64,000 nucleotides of DNA from Saccharopolyspora erythraea (GTDB taxonomy: Bacteria > Actinomycetota > Actinomycetes > Mycobacteriales > Pseudonocardiaceae): positions 5,707,411 to 5,771,410 of the forward strand of contig NZ_CP054839.1 of NCBI RefSeq assembly GCF_018141105.1. The letters are read 5' to 3'. A model generated the notes under the pieces. It had not been told where the DNA came from, did no database searches, and was given only the letters and a program-made list of their open reading frames with translations. Position numbers and translations under genes: made by a program. Position 1 is the stretch's first letter. Every line of letters begins with the position of its first letter. Shown piece by piece: positions 56,646 to 64,000 of this stretch.

Positions 56646-56795
56646 GAGGTTCCCCCGTTAGTTCGGAGGCTTTGATCTACCCCCGGTTCGGTGGAGTCGG
56701 GTTACTGGATACTCAGTGATCTACTCGACCTCTGGGAGGTTCGTTGCCCCGCCGGTATCCCGCGGAATTCCGCCGCAAGGTTCTTGATCTCGTCG
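56646..56795 (+). mobile_element. Fragment of an IS3-like element (left end and start of orfA)
   Basis: Starts with TGAGGTTCCCCC, with the TG end usual for IS3, then an untranslated leader, a ribosome site GGGAGG and a TTG start at 56744. The frame reads LPRRYPAEFRRKVLDLVE, the start of a typical OrfA HTH, then breaks at about 56795 into hydrolase sequence. Only about 150 bp remain. Confidence 0.7.
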
Positions 56796-57173
56796 AGTTA
56801 CTACAGCCGCGCGCTGGCCGACGTGGAACTGGACGCGTTCGGCCAGAAGATCCCCGAGGAGCAACGAGCCCAGCTGACCCGGTTCGTCACCTACTACGAG
56901 CACTTGGCCGGCTTCGACGACCGCGCCGCGCAGCGGCGCATCACCTGCCCGAGGCTGTGCTTCGTCGGCGGCGAGGACCGCATCACCGCGGGAACCGAGC
57001 CGATCGCCGACCTCGGCGCGATCGTCACCCGCCACCAGGCCGAGCTCGAAGCACTGGGCTGGCCGGTCGAGGTGATCCCCGGCGAGGACCACCTCGGCGC
57101 CATGTCCGCGGATGTGTTGCTCCCGCGCCTCTCGCACTTCCTCGACTCCGTTCGACCCGGCACGACCCCCTGA
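56796..57173 (+). pseudogene. 3' fragment of an alpha/beta hydrolase gene
   Basis: About 125 codons of a hydrolase C terminus: YYSRALADVELDAFG ... ITCPRLCFVGGEDRITAG with the acid residue and PGEDHLGAMSADVL with the catalytic His. The nucleophile half is missing. An apparent longer frame from 56691 runs through the IS fragment and is accidental. Confidence 0.75.
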
Positions 57174-57271
57174 ACCGCACAGCGTCCGGAACCGTGCCCT
57201 GGGCGGACGGGGGCCGGCTCCGTTCGTGGAGCCGCCGGCCGTAGCGAGTGGCGACGGCCCTGGCAGCGCTG

Positions 57272-58426
57272 CTACACCCGCTCGGTGGCGAGCCGGTGCA
57301 GCAGCCCCGCCACGAGTGCGGTCCGGTGCGGCAACGCGTCCACCAGGACGTGCTCGTGCCGTGCGTGCGCTCCGCCGCCGCTGGCGCCGAGTCCGTCCAG
57401 CACGGGAAGGCCGAGCGCGGCCACGAAGTTCGCGTCGCTGCCGCCGCCGACGTGCAGCGCGCCGAGCGGTCCGCGCAGTTCGGTGGCCACCTCGTCGGCG
57501 AGGGCGAACAGCCGCCGCCCGGACGGGGTGAGCCGCATCGGCGGCCTGCTCCACCGGCCGCGCACCGCCAGGGTGACCCGCGGGTCGGCGGGGCGGAGTC
57601 CGGCGAGGACGCGGTCGATCCGTTCGGCCTCCTCCGCGGATTCGACCCGGATGTCGACCAGGCACGTCGCCGATGCGGCCACCACGTTGCGCGCGCTGCC
57701 GCCGGTGATGGTGCCGACGTTGATCGTGGTGCCCGCGCTCGGGTCCTGGCCCGCGACGAGCCTGCCGACCAGTTCGCACAGCGCGTGCACGGCACTCGCG
57801 CCCGCCGTCGGGTCGAGGCCCGCGTGCGACTCGACACCGGTGGTGGTCAGCGTGAAGATGCCGACGCCCTTGCGCTCGGTCTTGACGTCCCACCCGCTTC
57901 CCGGTTCCAGCACCAGTGTCGCCGCGGCCCCGGCGGCCGCGTCCTCGATCCGGGCCCGCGAGCGCGGGCTGCCGAGTTCCTCGTCGCCGTTGAACAGCAG
58001 CCGCACGGTGGGCCGCGGCAGGTCGAGCTCCCGCAGGGCGCGCAGCGCCCACACCCCCGTGGCCAGGCCGGTTTTCATGTCGAAGACACCGGGTCCGGCC
58101 ATCCTGCCGTCGCGTATCTCGACCGGCCAGTCCGCCAGAGTCCCCTCCGGCCACACGGTGTCGTAGTGGCCGAGGAGCAGAACCTCGGTTGCCGTGGTGC
58201 CGCGGTACACGGTTTCCAGGAGGTCGCCGCAGTCGTCGTACTGGTGCCGGTGGCACTCGTCGGGGCGGCCTAGCCGGTCGGTCAGCCACGTGGTGATGGC
58301 CGAAACGGTCTTGTCCAGCAGCGGTTTCCGCGAGCTGGGCGACTCGTGCTCCACGAGCAGCCGGAGGTCGGCCAGAATCGCGTCGAGCCGGTCATGGCAC
58401 CAGTCGGACAGTCGCCGGGCGGGCAT
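57272..58426 (-). CDS. M20 family metallopeptidase, glutamate carboxypeptidase (CPG2) type
   Basis: A 384-residue zinc hydrolase. Metal ligands: H in LLGHYDTVWPEGT, D in FDMKTG, E-E in NGDEELGSP, and His at the C-terminal end of the set; lid domain about 180-290. CPG2-type enzymes cleave C-terminal glutamate from folates and p-aminobenzoyl-glutamate. It lies 44 bp after an AbgT transporter, which supports p-aminobenzoyl-glutamate as substrate. ATG 58426. Confidence 0.83.
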   Translation of the reverse strand: MPARRLSDWCHDRLDAILADLRLLVEHESPSSRKPLLDKTVSAITTWLTDRLGRPDECHRHQYDDCGDLLETVYRGTTATEVLLLGHYDTVWPEGTLADWPVEIRDGRMAGPGVFDMKTGLATGVWALRALRELDLPRPTVRLLFNGDEELGSPRSRARIEDAAAGAAATLVLEPGSGWDVKTERKGVGIFTLTTTGVESHAGLDPTAGASAVHALCELVGRLVAGQDPSAGTTINVGTITGGSARNVVAASATCLVDIRVESAEEAERIDRVLAGLRPADPRVTLAVRGRWSRPPMRLTPSGRRLFALADEVATELRGPLGALHVGGGSDANFVAALGLPVLDGLGASGGGAHARHEHVLVDALPHRTALVAGLLHRLATERV

Positions 58427-58470
58427 GGCGCAGGGCCTTTCTGTCTGTTGTGGACGATGAGCGCGGGAGG

Positions 58471-60015
58471 TCAGCGGATCGGCACGCCCGGGCCGAGCGG
58501 CAGGCCGAGGCCGTACCAGGCGAGGAAGAGCAGGGTCCACACGCACAGGTTCACCAGCGCGAGCGGCAGCACGAGCGACATCAGCGTGCCGACGCCCGCC
58601 GACGGCCGGTACCGGCGGATGAAACCGAGCGCGATGACGAAGTACGGGCTCATCGGCGTGAGGCTGTTGGTCGGCGCGTCGGCGACCCGGAACAGCGCCT
58701 GCGTGGTCTCCGGCTGGATGTCCAGCAGCATGAGCATCGGGACCAGCACCGGGGCCACCAGCGCCCACATCGCCGACCCGCTGGTCAGCAGCAGGTTGAG
58801 CACGCTGACGAGCAGGATGGCGCCGATGAAGATCAGCACCGGGCTCGCGCCCAGCGAGCGCAGCAGATCGGCACCCCCGATGGCGATCACCTGGCCGATG
58901 TTGGTCCACTTGAAGTATCCGAGGAACTGCGACGCGGCGAAGAACAGCACGAGCACCGGCACCAGCTCCCGCAGGCCCCGCGCCATGAGCTCGGGAACGT
59001 CGCCGGGCGCGGTGACCGTGCCGACGGTCGCGCCGTAGACGATGCCGATCACGAGGAAGAACAGCATCAGCACCACGGCGACGTTGTCCATCAACGGCGA
59101 GTCCACGATGGACCCGCCGTCGCCGCGCAGCGGCGATCCGGAAGGCAGCACCGCCAGGACGACTCCGGCCAGGAACGCGGCGGCGGCGACCAGCGCGCGC
59201 CGCACGCCGGTCCTCTCCTCGGCGGACAGCGTCATGTCGGGCAGCTCTTCGACGTCGGTGAGCTCCGGCTCGGCGCGGTTCATCGCGGCCACCCTGCGGG
59301 CGACGACGAGCTCGGTGATCACCGTGATGCTGATCGCCAGGACCACGGAGGACACCGCGGAGAAGTAGTAGTTCGACACCGGCGTGACGGCGTAGCCGGG
59401 GTCGATCGTGTGCGCGGCCGACGTGGTGACGCCCGCGAACACCGCGTCGCTGCCGGTGATGACCAGGCCGATGCTGCTCGCGCCACCGACCGACACGTAA
59501 CCGACGACGGCACCGATCACCGGGCTGCGCCCCACCGCCCGGAACGCGACCATCGCGAGCGGGATGATCACCACGAACGCCGCATCGGAGGCCACCTGGC
59601 CGAACATCGACGTCAGGGCGACGGCGAAGGTGACGAGCCTGGGCGGCACCCGCGACAGGGCACCGCGCATCATCGCGGGCAGCAGGCCGGTCTTGTCGGC
59701 GACCGCGACGCCGAGCATCACCACCACGATCAGGCCCAGCGGCGGAAAGTTGACGAAGTTGTCGATGAGGTCGCCGAGCATCATCCGCACGCCCTCACCG
59801 GAGACGAGGCTGCGCACGGCGATCCGCTCCCCGTCGGCGGGCGAGACCGCCGACACCCCGAGCGCGGCCAGCGGCCAGCTCGCCAGGACCACCAGCCCGC
59901 CCAGGATGACGAACAGCCAGAACGGATGGGGCAGCTTGTTGCCGACCCGGTCCACGACCTCGAGCGCACGGAGCACCAGCGAGGTTCCCGGCCGCTCCCG
60001 AACCGCTCGACGCAC
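58471..60015 (-). CDS. abgT: AbgT family transporter (p-aminobenzoyl-glutamate type)
   Basis: A 514-residue membrane protein with about 12 helices. GNKLPHPFWLFVILGGLVVLASWPL, NFVNFPPLGLIVVVMLGVAVADKTGLL, SDAAFVVIIPLAMVAF and DAPTNSLTPMSPYFVIAL (re-entrant region) are AbgT signatures. GTG 60015 is the likely start, with GGAAGG about 10 bp ahead. First gene of a two-gene operon with the M20 enzyme; some AbgT proteins instead export sulfonamides. Confidence 0.87.
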   Translation of the reverse strand: MRRAVRERPGTSLVLRALEVVDRVGNKLPHPFWLFVILGGLVVLASWPLAALGVSAVSPADGERIAVRSLVSGEGVRMMLGDLIDNFVNFPPLGLIVVVMLGVAVADKTGLLPAMMRGALSRVPPRLVTFAVALTSMFGQVASDAAFVVIIPLAMVAFRAVGRSPVIGAVVGYVSVGGASSIGLVITGSDAVFAGVTTSAAHTIDPGYAVTPVSNYYFSAVSSVVLAISITVITELVVARRVAAMNRAEPELTDVEELPDMTLSAEERTGVRRALVAAAAFLAGVVLAVLPSGSPLRGDGGSIVDSPLMDNVAVVLMLFFLVIGIVYGATVGTVTAPGDVPELMARGLRELVPVLVLFFAASQFLGYFKWTNIGQVIAIGGADLLRSLGASPVLIFIGAILLVSVLNLLLTSGSAMWALVAPVLVPMLMLLDIQPETTQALFRVADAPTNSLTPMSPYFVIALGFIRRYRPSAGVGTLMSLVLPLALVNLCVWTLLFLAWYGLGLPLGPGVPIR

Positions 60016-60126
60016 GCCGCCACCGCCTTCCACCTGAAAACTTGTGCGCGAATGCAACACCACGGCGCGAGGATGTGTCAATCGAAAGCCTGTAATCGGG
60101 CGCATCGTTCCCATTAGGATGCCCAC

Positions 60127-61176
60127 GTGGATGCTCTCGACGACGCCGACCTCGACCTGATCGCGGCACTGCAACTGGCCCCCCGGGTGCCGCTGAACGT
60201 CATCGCCGACGTGCTCGGCAGCTCGGCCACCACGGTGGGCAGGCGGCTGCAGCAGCTCCAGCGGCGGCGCCTCGTGCGGGTGATCTCCACGGTGCACTGG
60301 TCGCTGATCACCAGCGGCAACCCCTACGTGGTGTGGATCCGCTGCGAGCCCGGACGGACCGAGCAGGTCGCGGCCGCGCTGCAGGCCGTGCCGGAGGCGC
60401 AGTCGATCCTGATCACCACCGGGGACGCCGACATCCACTGCACCATCTACCCGCTCGCCGGCACCGACGCGAGGCGGTTGCTCTCGCGCGACCTGCCGAG
60501 CATTCCCGGCGTCGCGTCCCTGCACTCGGAGCTCGTGCTGCGCCCCGTCCGGCAGGGCATCGACTGGCGCATCGGACGGCTCACCACCGAGCAGGCGGCG
60601 GCGCTCTCCCAGCACGGGCTACCGGGCACCGGCGGCGAGCCGCGGACCGTCCCGCCGCTGAGCACCACCGAGTTCGAAGTCCTGCGACTGCTGTTCGACG
60701 ACGGCCGGATCTCGGCGGCGCAGGTCGCCCGCGAGCTCGGCCTCAGCAGGTCGACCGCCTACCGCGTCATCCAGTCCCTGCTGGACGGCGGTGCCGCGAG
60801 ACCGCGGGTCGAGGTCGAGCCCGCCGCGGTGGGCTTCCCGGTCACCGCGCTGTGCGCGGTCAAGGTCCAGCCGCGGCACATCCCGAGCGCGCTGGACGCG
60901 CTCTCCCGGCACCCCTCCGGCCGCTTCACCGTCATGGTGGCGGGCAGCTCCGCGCTCATCCACCACGGCGTGTTCCGCGGCGAGGACGATCTGGCGTCGT
61001 TCGTCACCGACGAGCTCGGCGCGCTACCCGGCGTGCGGGAGACGGCCATGTCCATCGCGCTGGGAGTGCTGCGCAGGCAGTGGATCGACCGCGAGGAGGA
61101 CGTGCTGCTCGGCGAACGCCGGCACGACATCCTCGCTCGCCGCACGGCCGGTGGACCAGCCGAAGGCACCGGCTGA
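60127..61176 (+). CDS. Two-module Lrp/AsnC family regulator
   Basis: A 349-residue regulator with two Lrp units in tandem: HTH 1 in LIAALQLAPRVPLNVIADVLGSSATTVGRRLQQL, effector 1 to about 150, HTH 2 in LRLLFDDGRISAAQVARELGLSRSTAYRVIQSL and effector 2 to about 330. GTG 60127. Divergent from abgT (111 bp) and so the likely controller of p-aminobenzoyl-glutamate uptake. Confidence 0.87.
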   Translation: MDALDDADLDLIAALQLAPRVPLNVIADVLGSSATTVGRRLQQLQRRRLVRVISTVHWSLITSGNPYVVWIRCEPGRTEQVAAALQAVPEAQSILITTGDADIHCTIYPLAGTDARRLLSRDLPSIPGVASLHSELVLRPVRQGIDWRIGRLTTEQAAALSQHGLPGTGGEPRTVPPLSTTEFEVLRLLFDDGRISAAQVARELGLSRSTAYRVIQSLLDGGAARPRVEVEPAAVGFPVTALCAVKVQPRHIPSALDALSRHPSGRFTVMVAGSSALIHHGVFRGEDDLASFVTDELGALPGVRETAMSIALGVLRRQWIDREEDVLLGERRHDILARRTAGGPAEGTG

Positions 61177-61190
61177 GCGGAACCCCGCGC

Positions 61191-61967
61191 TCAACCGCGC
61201 TGGCACGCCGGGCACCACACCGTCGTCCTCCCCGCCACCTGCCCCCGGCGCAGCGTCCCGGAACAGCGCGGGCAGCGTTCGCCCGGGTCGTCGCGGTGCC
61301 CGGTGAGCCAGGACGGCCGGTCCGGCACCCGCCCCGCGCGCTCGGCCTGCCGCAGCACCGAGCGCATCGTCCGGTGCAGGGACCGCCAGCGGTCGCCGTC
61401 GAGCTCGGTGGTCGGCGTCTTCGGGTCCAGCCGGGCACGCCAGAGGATCTCGTCGACGCACAGGTTGCCCAGCCCGGCCACCGTCGACTGGTCCATCAGC
61501 GCCGACTTCAGCGTGCGCCGGCCCCGGCCGACGCACGCGCGGAAGTCCCGCAGGGGCACCGCCGCCGCGTCCGGTCCGAGCTCGCCGAGGAACCCGTCCA
61601 CCTCGGACCGCCGGACGACCCGCATGCCCTTGAGCTTGCGCATGTCCCGGTAGCGCAGGACGTCCCTGGTGAGGTGGAGCACCACGCGGTCGTGGGCGTG
61701 GACGTCCTCGCCGGGCGGGCAGCGCAGCAGCATCCCGGTCATGCCGAAGTGCACGAGCAGCCACGGCGGATCGTCCCCGTCGCGCGACGAGGTCGGCAGC
61801 ACCAGCCACTTCCCGTGCCTGCGGGCCTCGCCCAGGTATCGGCCTCGCACCTGTTCGACGGGACCGCGCACCACCTGCGGATCGAACACCTCCACGTCGC
61901 GCACCCGCTGGCGCCCGGCCTCGGCGGCCACTCGGCGGAAGCCCTCGACATCGGGCAGCTCAGGCAT
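61191..61967 (-). CDS. Fpg/Nei family DNA glycosylase
   Basis: A 258-residue base-excision enzyme. N-terminal catalytic PELPDVEGF (Pro2 after Met removal, Glu3), Lys of the KGMRVV region, H2TH helix LDQSTVAGLGNLCVDEILWRA-like stretch, and a zinc finger CPRC ... CPAC at the end. MPELPDVEGF, rather than PELPEVE, suggests the Nei2/Nei-like branch. Ribosome site GAGGA before ATG 61967. Confidence 0.87.
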   Translation of the reverse strand: MPELPDVEGFRRVAAEAGRQRVRDVEVFDPQVVRGPVEQVRGRYLGEARRHGKWLVLPTSSRDGDDPPWLLVHFGMTGMLLRCPPGEDVHAHDRVVLHLTRDVLRYRDMRKLKGMRVVRRSEVDGFLGELGPDAAAVPLRDFRACVGRGRRTLKSALMDQSTVAGLGNLCVDEILWRARLDPKTPTTELDGDRWRSLHRTMRSVLRQAERAGRVPDRPSWLTGHRDDPGERCPRCSGTLRRGQVAGRTTVWCPACQRG

Positions 61968-62007
61968 TCCTCGTGGCTACCCCGGCGGGATCGGCTTGAT
62001 GCCGTTG

Positions 62008-62032
62008 ACGTGGAGTGTTCGCTACGTGGAGT
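62008..62032. repeat. Direct repeat upstream of the glycosylase gene
   Basis: ACGTGGAGT at 62008-62016 and again at 62024-62032, 16 bp apart, 40 bp upstream of the Fpg/Nei start. Possible regulator site. Confidence 0.35.
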
Positions 62033-62209
62033 TCGCGCGCTGACAGGGCACCTAAGCGTCACCCCGCTATGTACGGCGAGCCGCCGTCCGCCCCTGCGGT
62101 CCAGACGGCGGTTCGAATTTGGACGAGTGGTCACCGGTCGTTCATGTGATGGGAGCAGGGCGGCCCAGCGTGCCGGTTAGCTTCACGACCACCGCACAAG
62201 GAGGTCCAA

Positions 62210-63769
62210 TTGTTGGGGAAGTGCCCGGGCACCGCGCTCGCGACCGGCTCGCTCGTGCTCCTGCTGACGAGCACCGCATCGGGGTCTCCGGCCGCGCAGG
62301 CCGAGCCGGAGTGGACGAGCCGGGAACTCGCACCCGGCGTCGAGGTCCGCAGTGGTGTGTTCGGTGCTCCTTCCGGCGATCAGCGCTGGACCGTGACGGT
62401 CCGGATCCCTGGCGGCTCGGGGTCCGGTGGCTCGGACCCGGATGCCCCGGCGACGGAGCTGGGCACCGAGGCCGACGCCCACGCGCTCGGCCGGGAGCTG
62501 ACCGGCGCCGGGTTCGCGCCCCGGGTGGAGCAGGTCGCCTGGCCGATGTTCGCCGACACACCGCGCGGCGCGCTGGGCTGGCGCGTGCGGGTGGGCGAGT
62601 TCGGCACCAAGGACCAGGCGAGCGCTGAAGCGAGCAGGATCGCGGCGGCCGGACACCAGGCGGCCGCGGACTGGACCGGCTACGACGGCGAGTCGGCCGG
62701 AGGCCCCTGGCGCGTGCACGTCGCGGTGGTGGATCCGAAGCGGTTCGGCGGCCGCGTGCAGGCTTCCCACGGGCAGGCCGTGACCGGCCGCGAGACCACC
62801 TCGGCGATGTCCTCGGCGGCCAACGCCGTGGTCGGCGTCAACGGCGGCTTCTTCACCATGCAGGACGAGGACGGCATCCCCGGCGAGCCCGCCGGCGTCG
62901 GCGTCTACGGCGGGCGGCTCCAGAGCGAGGCCACCAACGGCCGGGTGGCTCTTCGGCTGGGCCGGTCCCCGAAGATCGAGCAGCTCGCCACCGCCGTGTC
63001 GGTGCGTTCGGGCCGCGCGCAACGCGTGGTGAACGGGATCAACCGCAAACCCGGCATCATCCGCAACTGCGGACAGCCCGGGGGCGTGCCCACCGAGCGA
63101 CCGCAGCACGACGTCACGTGCACCAACCCCGACGAGCTCGTACTGCTCACGCCGCAACTGGGCGGGCAGGCCCCGGCCGGCGAGGGCGTCGAGGCCGTGC
63201 TCGACGCCCAGTACCGGGTCACCGCCCTGCGCCCACGTGGCGGTCCGGTTCCAGCCGACGGCCATGTCCTGCAAGGGATCGGCAACGGCGCGACCTGGCT
63301 GACCGACCACGCCAGGACCGGCACCCCGCTCGTCGTCGACCAGCAGGTCCGCGCAGGCAGGAGCGCGGTTCCGCTGGCGGGCAACGACATCGTCAACGGC
63401 GGTCCGTGGTTGGTGCGCGACGGGCGGGAGTACGTGGACGCGGCCACCGACGGCATCGTGCATCCGGATGACCCCTCTTTCGTCTACGGGTGGGGAGTGC
63501 GGCGCCAGCCGCGCACCATGGCCGGCATCGACGAGGCGGGCCGCCTGCTGCTGGTCACCGTCGACGGGCGCCAGCCGGACAGCAGCGCGGGCTTCACCCT
63601 GCTGGAAGCGGCGCGCTTCATGCGTTCGCTGGGCGCCGTGGACGCGATGAACCTCGACGGCGGCGGCTCGACCTCGTTCGTCGTCGACGGAAAGCTGGCC
63701 AACTCCCCGTCCGACCCCACCGGCGAACGTGCCGTCGGAGACGCCCTGGTGGTCGTCCCCGGGCGCTGA
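62210..63769 (+). CDS. Exported phosphodiester glycosidase family protein (DUF2233/NAGPA) with SPOR-like region
   Basis: A 519-residue exported protein. Signal peptide about residues 1-31 (KCPGTALATGSLVLLLTSTA ... AQA). Residues about 80-140 resemble a SPOR peptidoglycan-binding repeat (RVRVGEFGTKDQASAEASRI). From about 195 on is the phosphodiester glycosidase domain: AVVGVNGGFF, MAGIDEAGRLLLVTVDGRQ, and DAMNLDGGGSTSFVVDGKL. TTG 62210 is used with AAGGAGG 5 bp ahead. Likely trims a phosphodiester-linked sugar in the cell envelope. Confidence 0.83.
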   Translation: MLGKCPGTALATGSLVLLLTSTASGSPAAQAEPEWTSRELAPGVEVRSGVFGAPSGDQRWTVTVRIPGGSGSGGSDPDAPATELGTEADAHALGRELTGAGFAPRVEQVAWPMFADTPRGALGWRVRVGEFGTKDQASAEASRIAAAGHQAAADWTGYDGESAGGPWRVHVAVVDPKRFGGRVQASHGQAVTGRETTSAMSSAANAVVGVNGGFFTMQDEDGIPGEPAGVGVYGGRLQSEATNGRVALRLGRSPKIEQLATAVSVRSGRAQRVVNGINRKPGIIRNCGQPGGVPTERPQHDVTCTNPDELVLLTPQLGGQAPAGEGVEAVLDAQYRVTALRPRGGPVPADGHVLQGIGNGATWLTDHARTGTPLVVDQQVRAGRSAVPLAGNDIVNGGPWLVRDGREYVDAATDGIVHPDDPSFVYGWGVRRQPRTMAGIDEAGRLLLVTVDGRQPDSSAGFTLLEAARFMRSLGAVDAMNLDGGGSTSFVVDGKLANSPSDPTGERAVGDALVVVPGR

Positions 63770-63791
63770 GGCCCGGCGACCGGACAGGTCG

Positions 63792-64000
63792 TTAGGGCCT
63801 GATCTCGTAGACGAGGTTGAACGGGGTCTGCGTGGCGCGCCGGAACCGGGTGAAACCGGCGTCGGCGGCCACTCGGCGGGTCGCGCTCTCGCCGGCCTGG
63901 GCACCGAGCGCGTATCCGCCCGGCTGGGAAAGGGCGTTGGGCACGCAGAGGAACGTGGAGCCGCTGTAGTACAGCCGTCCGACGGGGTTGAAGTTGTCCT
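63792..64000 (-). CDS. Class I SAM-dependent methyltransferase, C-terminal end (5' part outside window)
   Basis: The last 69 codons before TAA at 63792: PVGRLYYSGSTFLCVPNALS, GAQAGESATRRVAADAGFTR, RRATQTPFNLVYEIRP. This ending is that of the actinobacterial winged-helix/methyltransferase family related to mycobacterial Rv2258c. The SAM-binding part lies beyond the window edge. Confidence 0.7.
   Translation of the reverse strand, partial: DNFNPVGRLYYSGSTFLCVPNALSQPGGYALGAQAGESATRRVAADAGFTRFRRATQTPFNLVYEIRP

Noticed and set aside
56691-56795. Intact hydrolase starting at 56691
   Set aside because: The stretch is IS leader sequence read in a chance frame; no hydrolase motifs occur before 56796.

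Overview
The window is GC-rich DNA (third codon positions almost all G or C, frequent GTG and occasional TTG starts) from a free-living actinomycete. Gene families (BioQ-type biotin control, FurA-KatG pair, DUF574 methyltransferase, TioE-type MerR, MHS-family permeases, many LacI/LysR/IclR/XRE regulators) fit the Pseudonocardiaceae, with Saccharopolyspora-like content as my best guess; no rRNA or tRNA was seen to settle it. It looks like a chromosomal-arm style region of small catabolic and stress operons, each with its own regulator, plus a mobile-element-rich stretch at 49.8-57.2 kb.

Layout. 0-7 kb: a polyol (inositol-type) operon on the minus strand (MocA dehydrogenase, sugar porter, TIM-barrel isomerase) facing a LacI repressor, then a tautomerase-aldo/keto reductase pair and a second LacI regulator with a perfect 24-bp operator. 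7.3-10 kb: a glycine-rich small protein, an SGNH hydrolase overlapping a PadR regulator, and a SnoaL-like protein. 10.1-13.6 kb: furA-katG oxidative stress operon with a double terminator, and an SDR-like protein. 13.7-18.7 kb: PucR regulator facing a (methyl)malonate-semialdehyde dehydrogenase and omega-amino acid transaminase, i.e. beta-amino acid/pyrimidine breakdown. 18.7-25 kb: erythromycin-esterase-like protein facing a double-HTH MerR, IclR, MFS pump facing LysR, quinone oxidoreductase. 25-29.2 kb: BioQ repressor facing bioB-bioA-bioF, with two BioQ boxes between them. 29.3-31.4 kb: Imm1-like protein, dienelactone hydrolase, and a 59-residue Gly-Trp repeat protein with a strong terminator.

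31.6-38.1 kb: LysR, MHS permease, AidB-like acyl-CoA dehydrogenase and class III CoA-transferase (uptake, activation and oxidation of an unknown carboxylate), followed by an orphan EccC-like ATPase. 38.1-41.5 kb: AlkD-like DNA repair protein, secreted subtilase, folE. 41.8-48.4 kb: Cys-containing HTH regulator, XRE regulator and aldo/keto reductase sharing a 22-bp promoter motif, zinc alcohol dehydrogenase, cupin, DUF574 methyltransferase, LysR. 48.5-53.9 kb: creatinase/ectoine-hydrolase-like protein, MHS permease and FAD amine/D-amino acid oxidase, split by an IS110 element. 54-57.2 kb: phzF and an Lrp regulator separated by a complete IS5-family element with a TA duplication, then a scar in which an IS3-like fragment joins a truncated SDR to a truncated hydrolase. 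57.3-61.2 kb: AbgT transporter and M20 glutamate carboxypeptidase-like enzyme facing a two-module Lrp regulator. 61.2-64 kb: Fpg/Nei glycosylase, exported phosphodiester glycosidase, and the end of a methyltransferase.

Most interesting for follow-up: the Gly-Trp micro-protein at 31.2 kb, the orphan EccC-like ATPase at 37.0 kb with altered catalytic residues, the glycine-rich protein with an ELENERIEFLPAR head at 7.4 kb, and the IS110 element lodged inside a catabolic operon.
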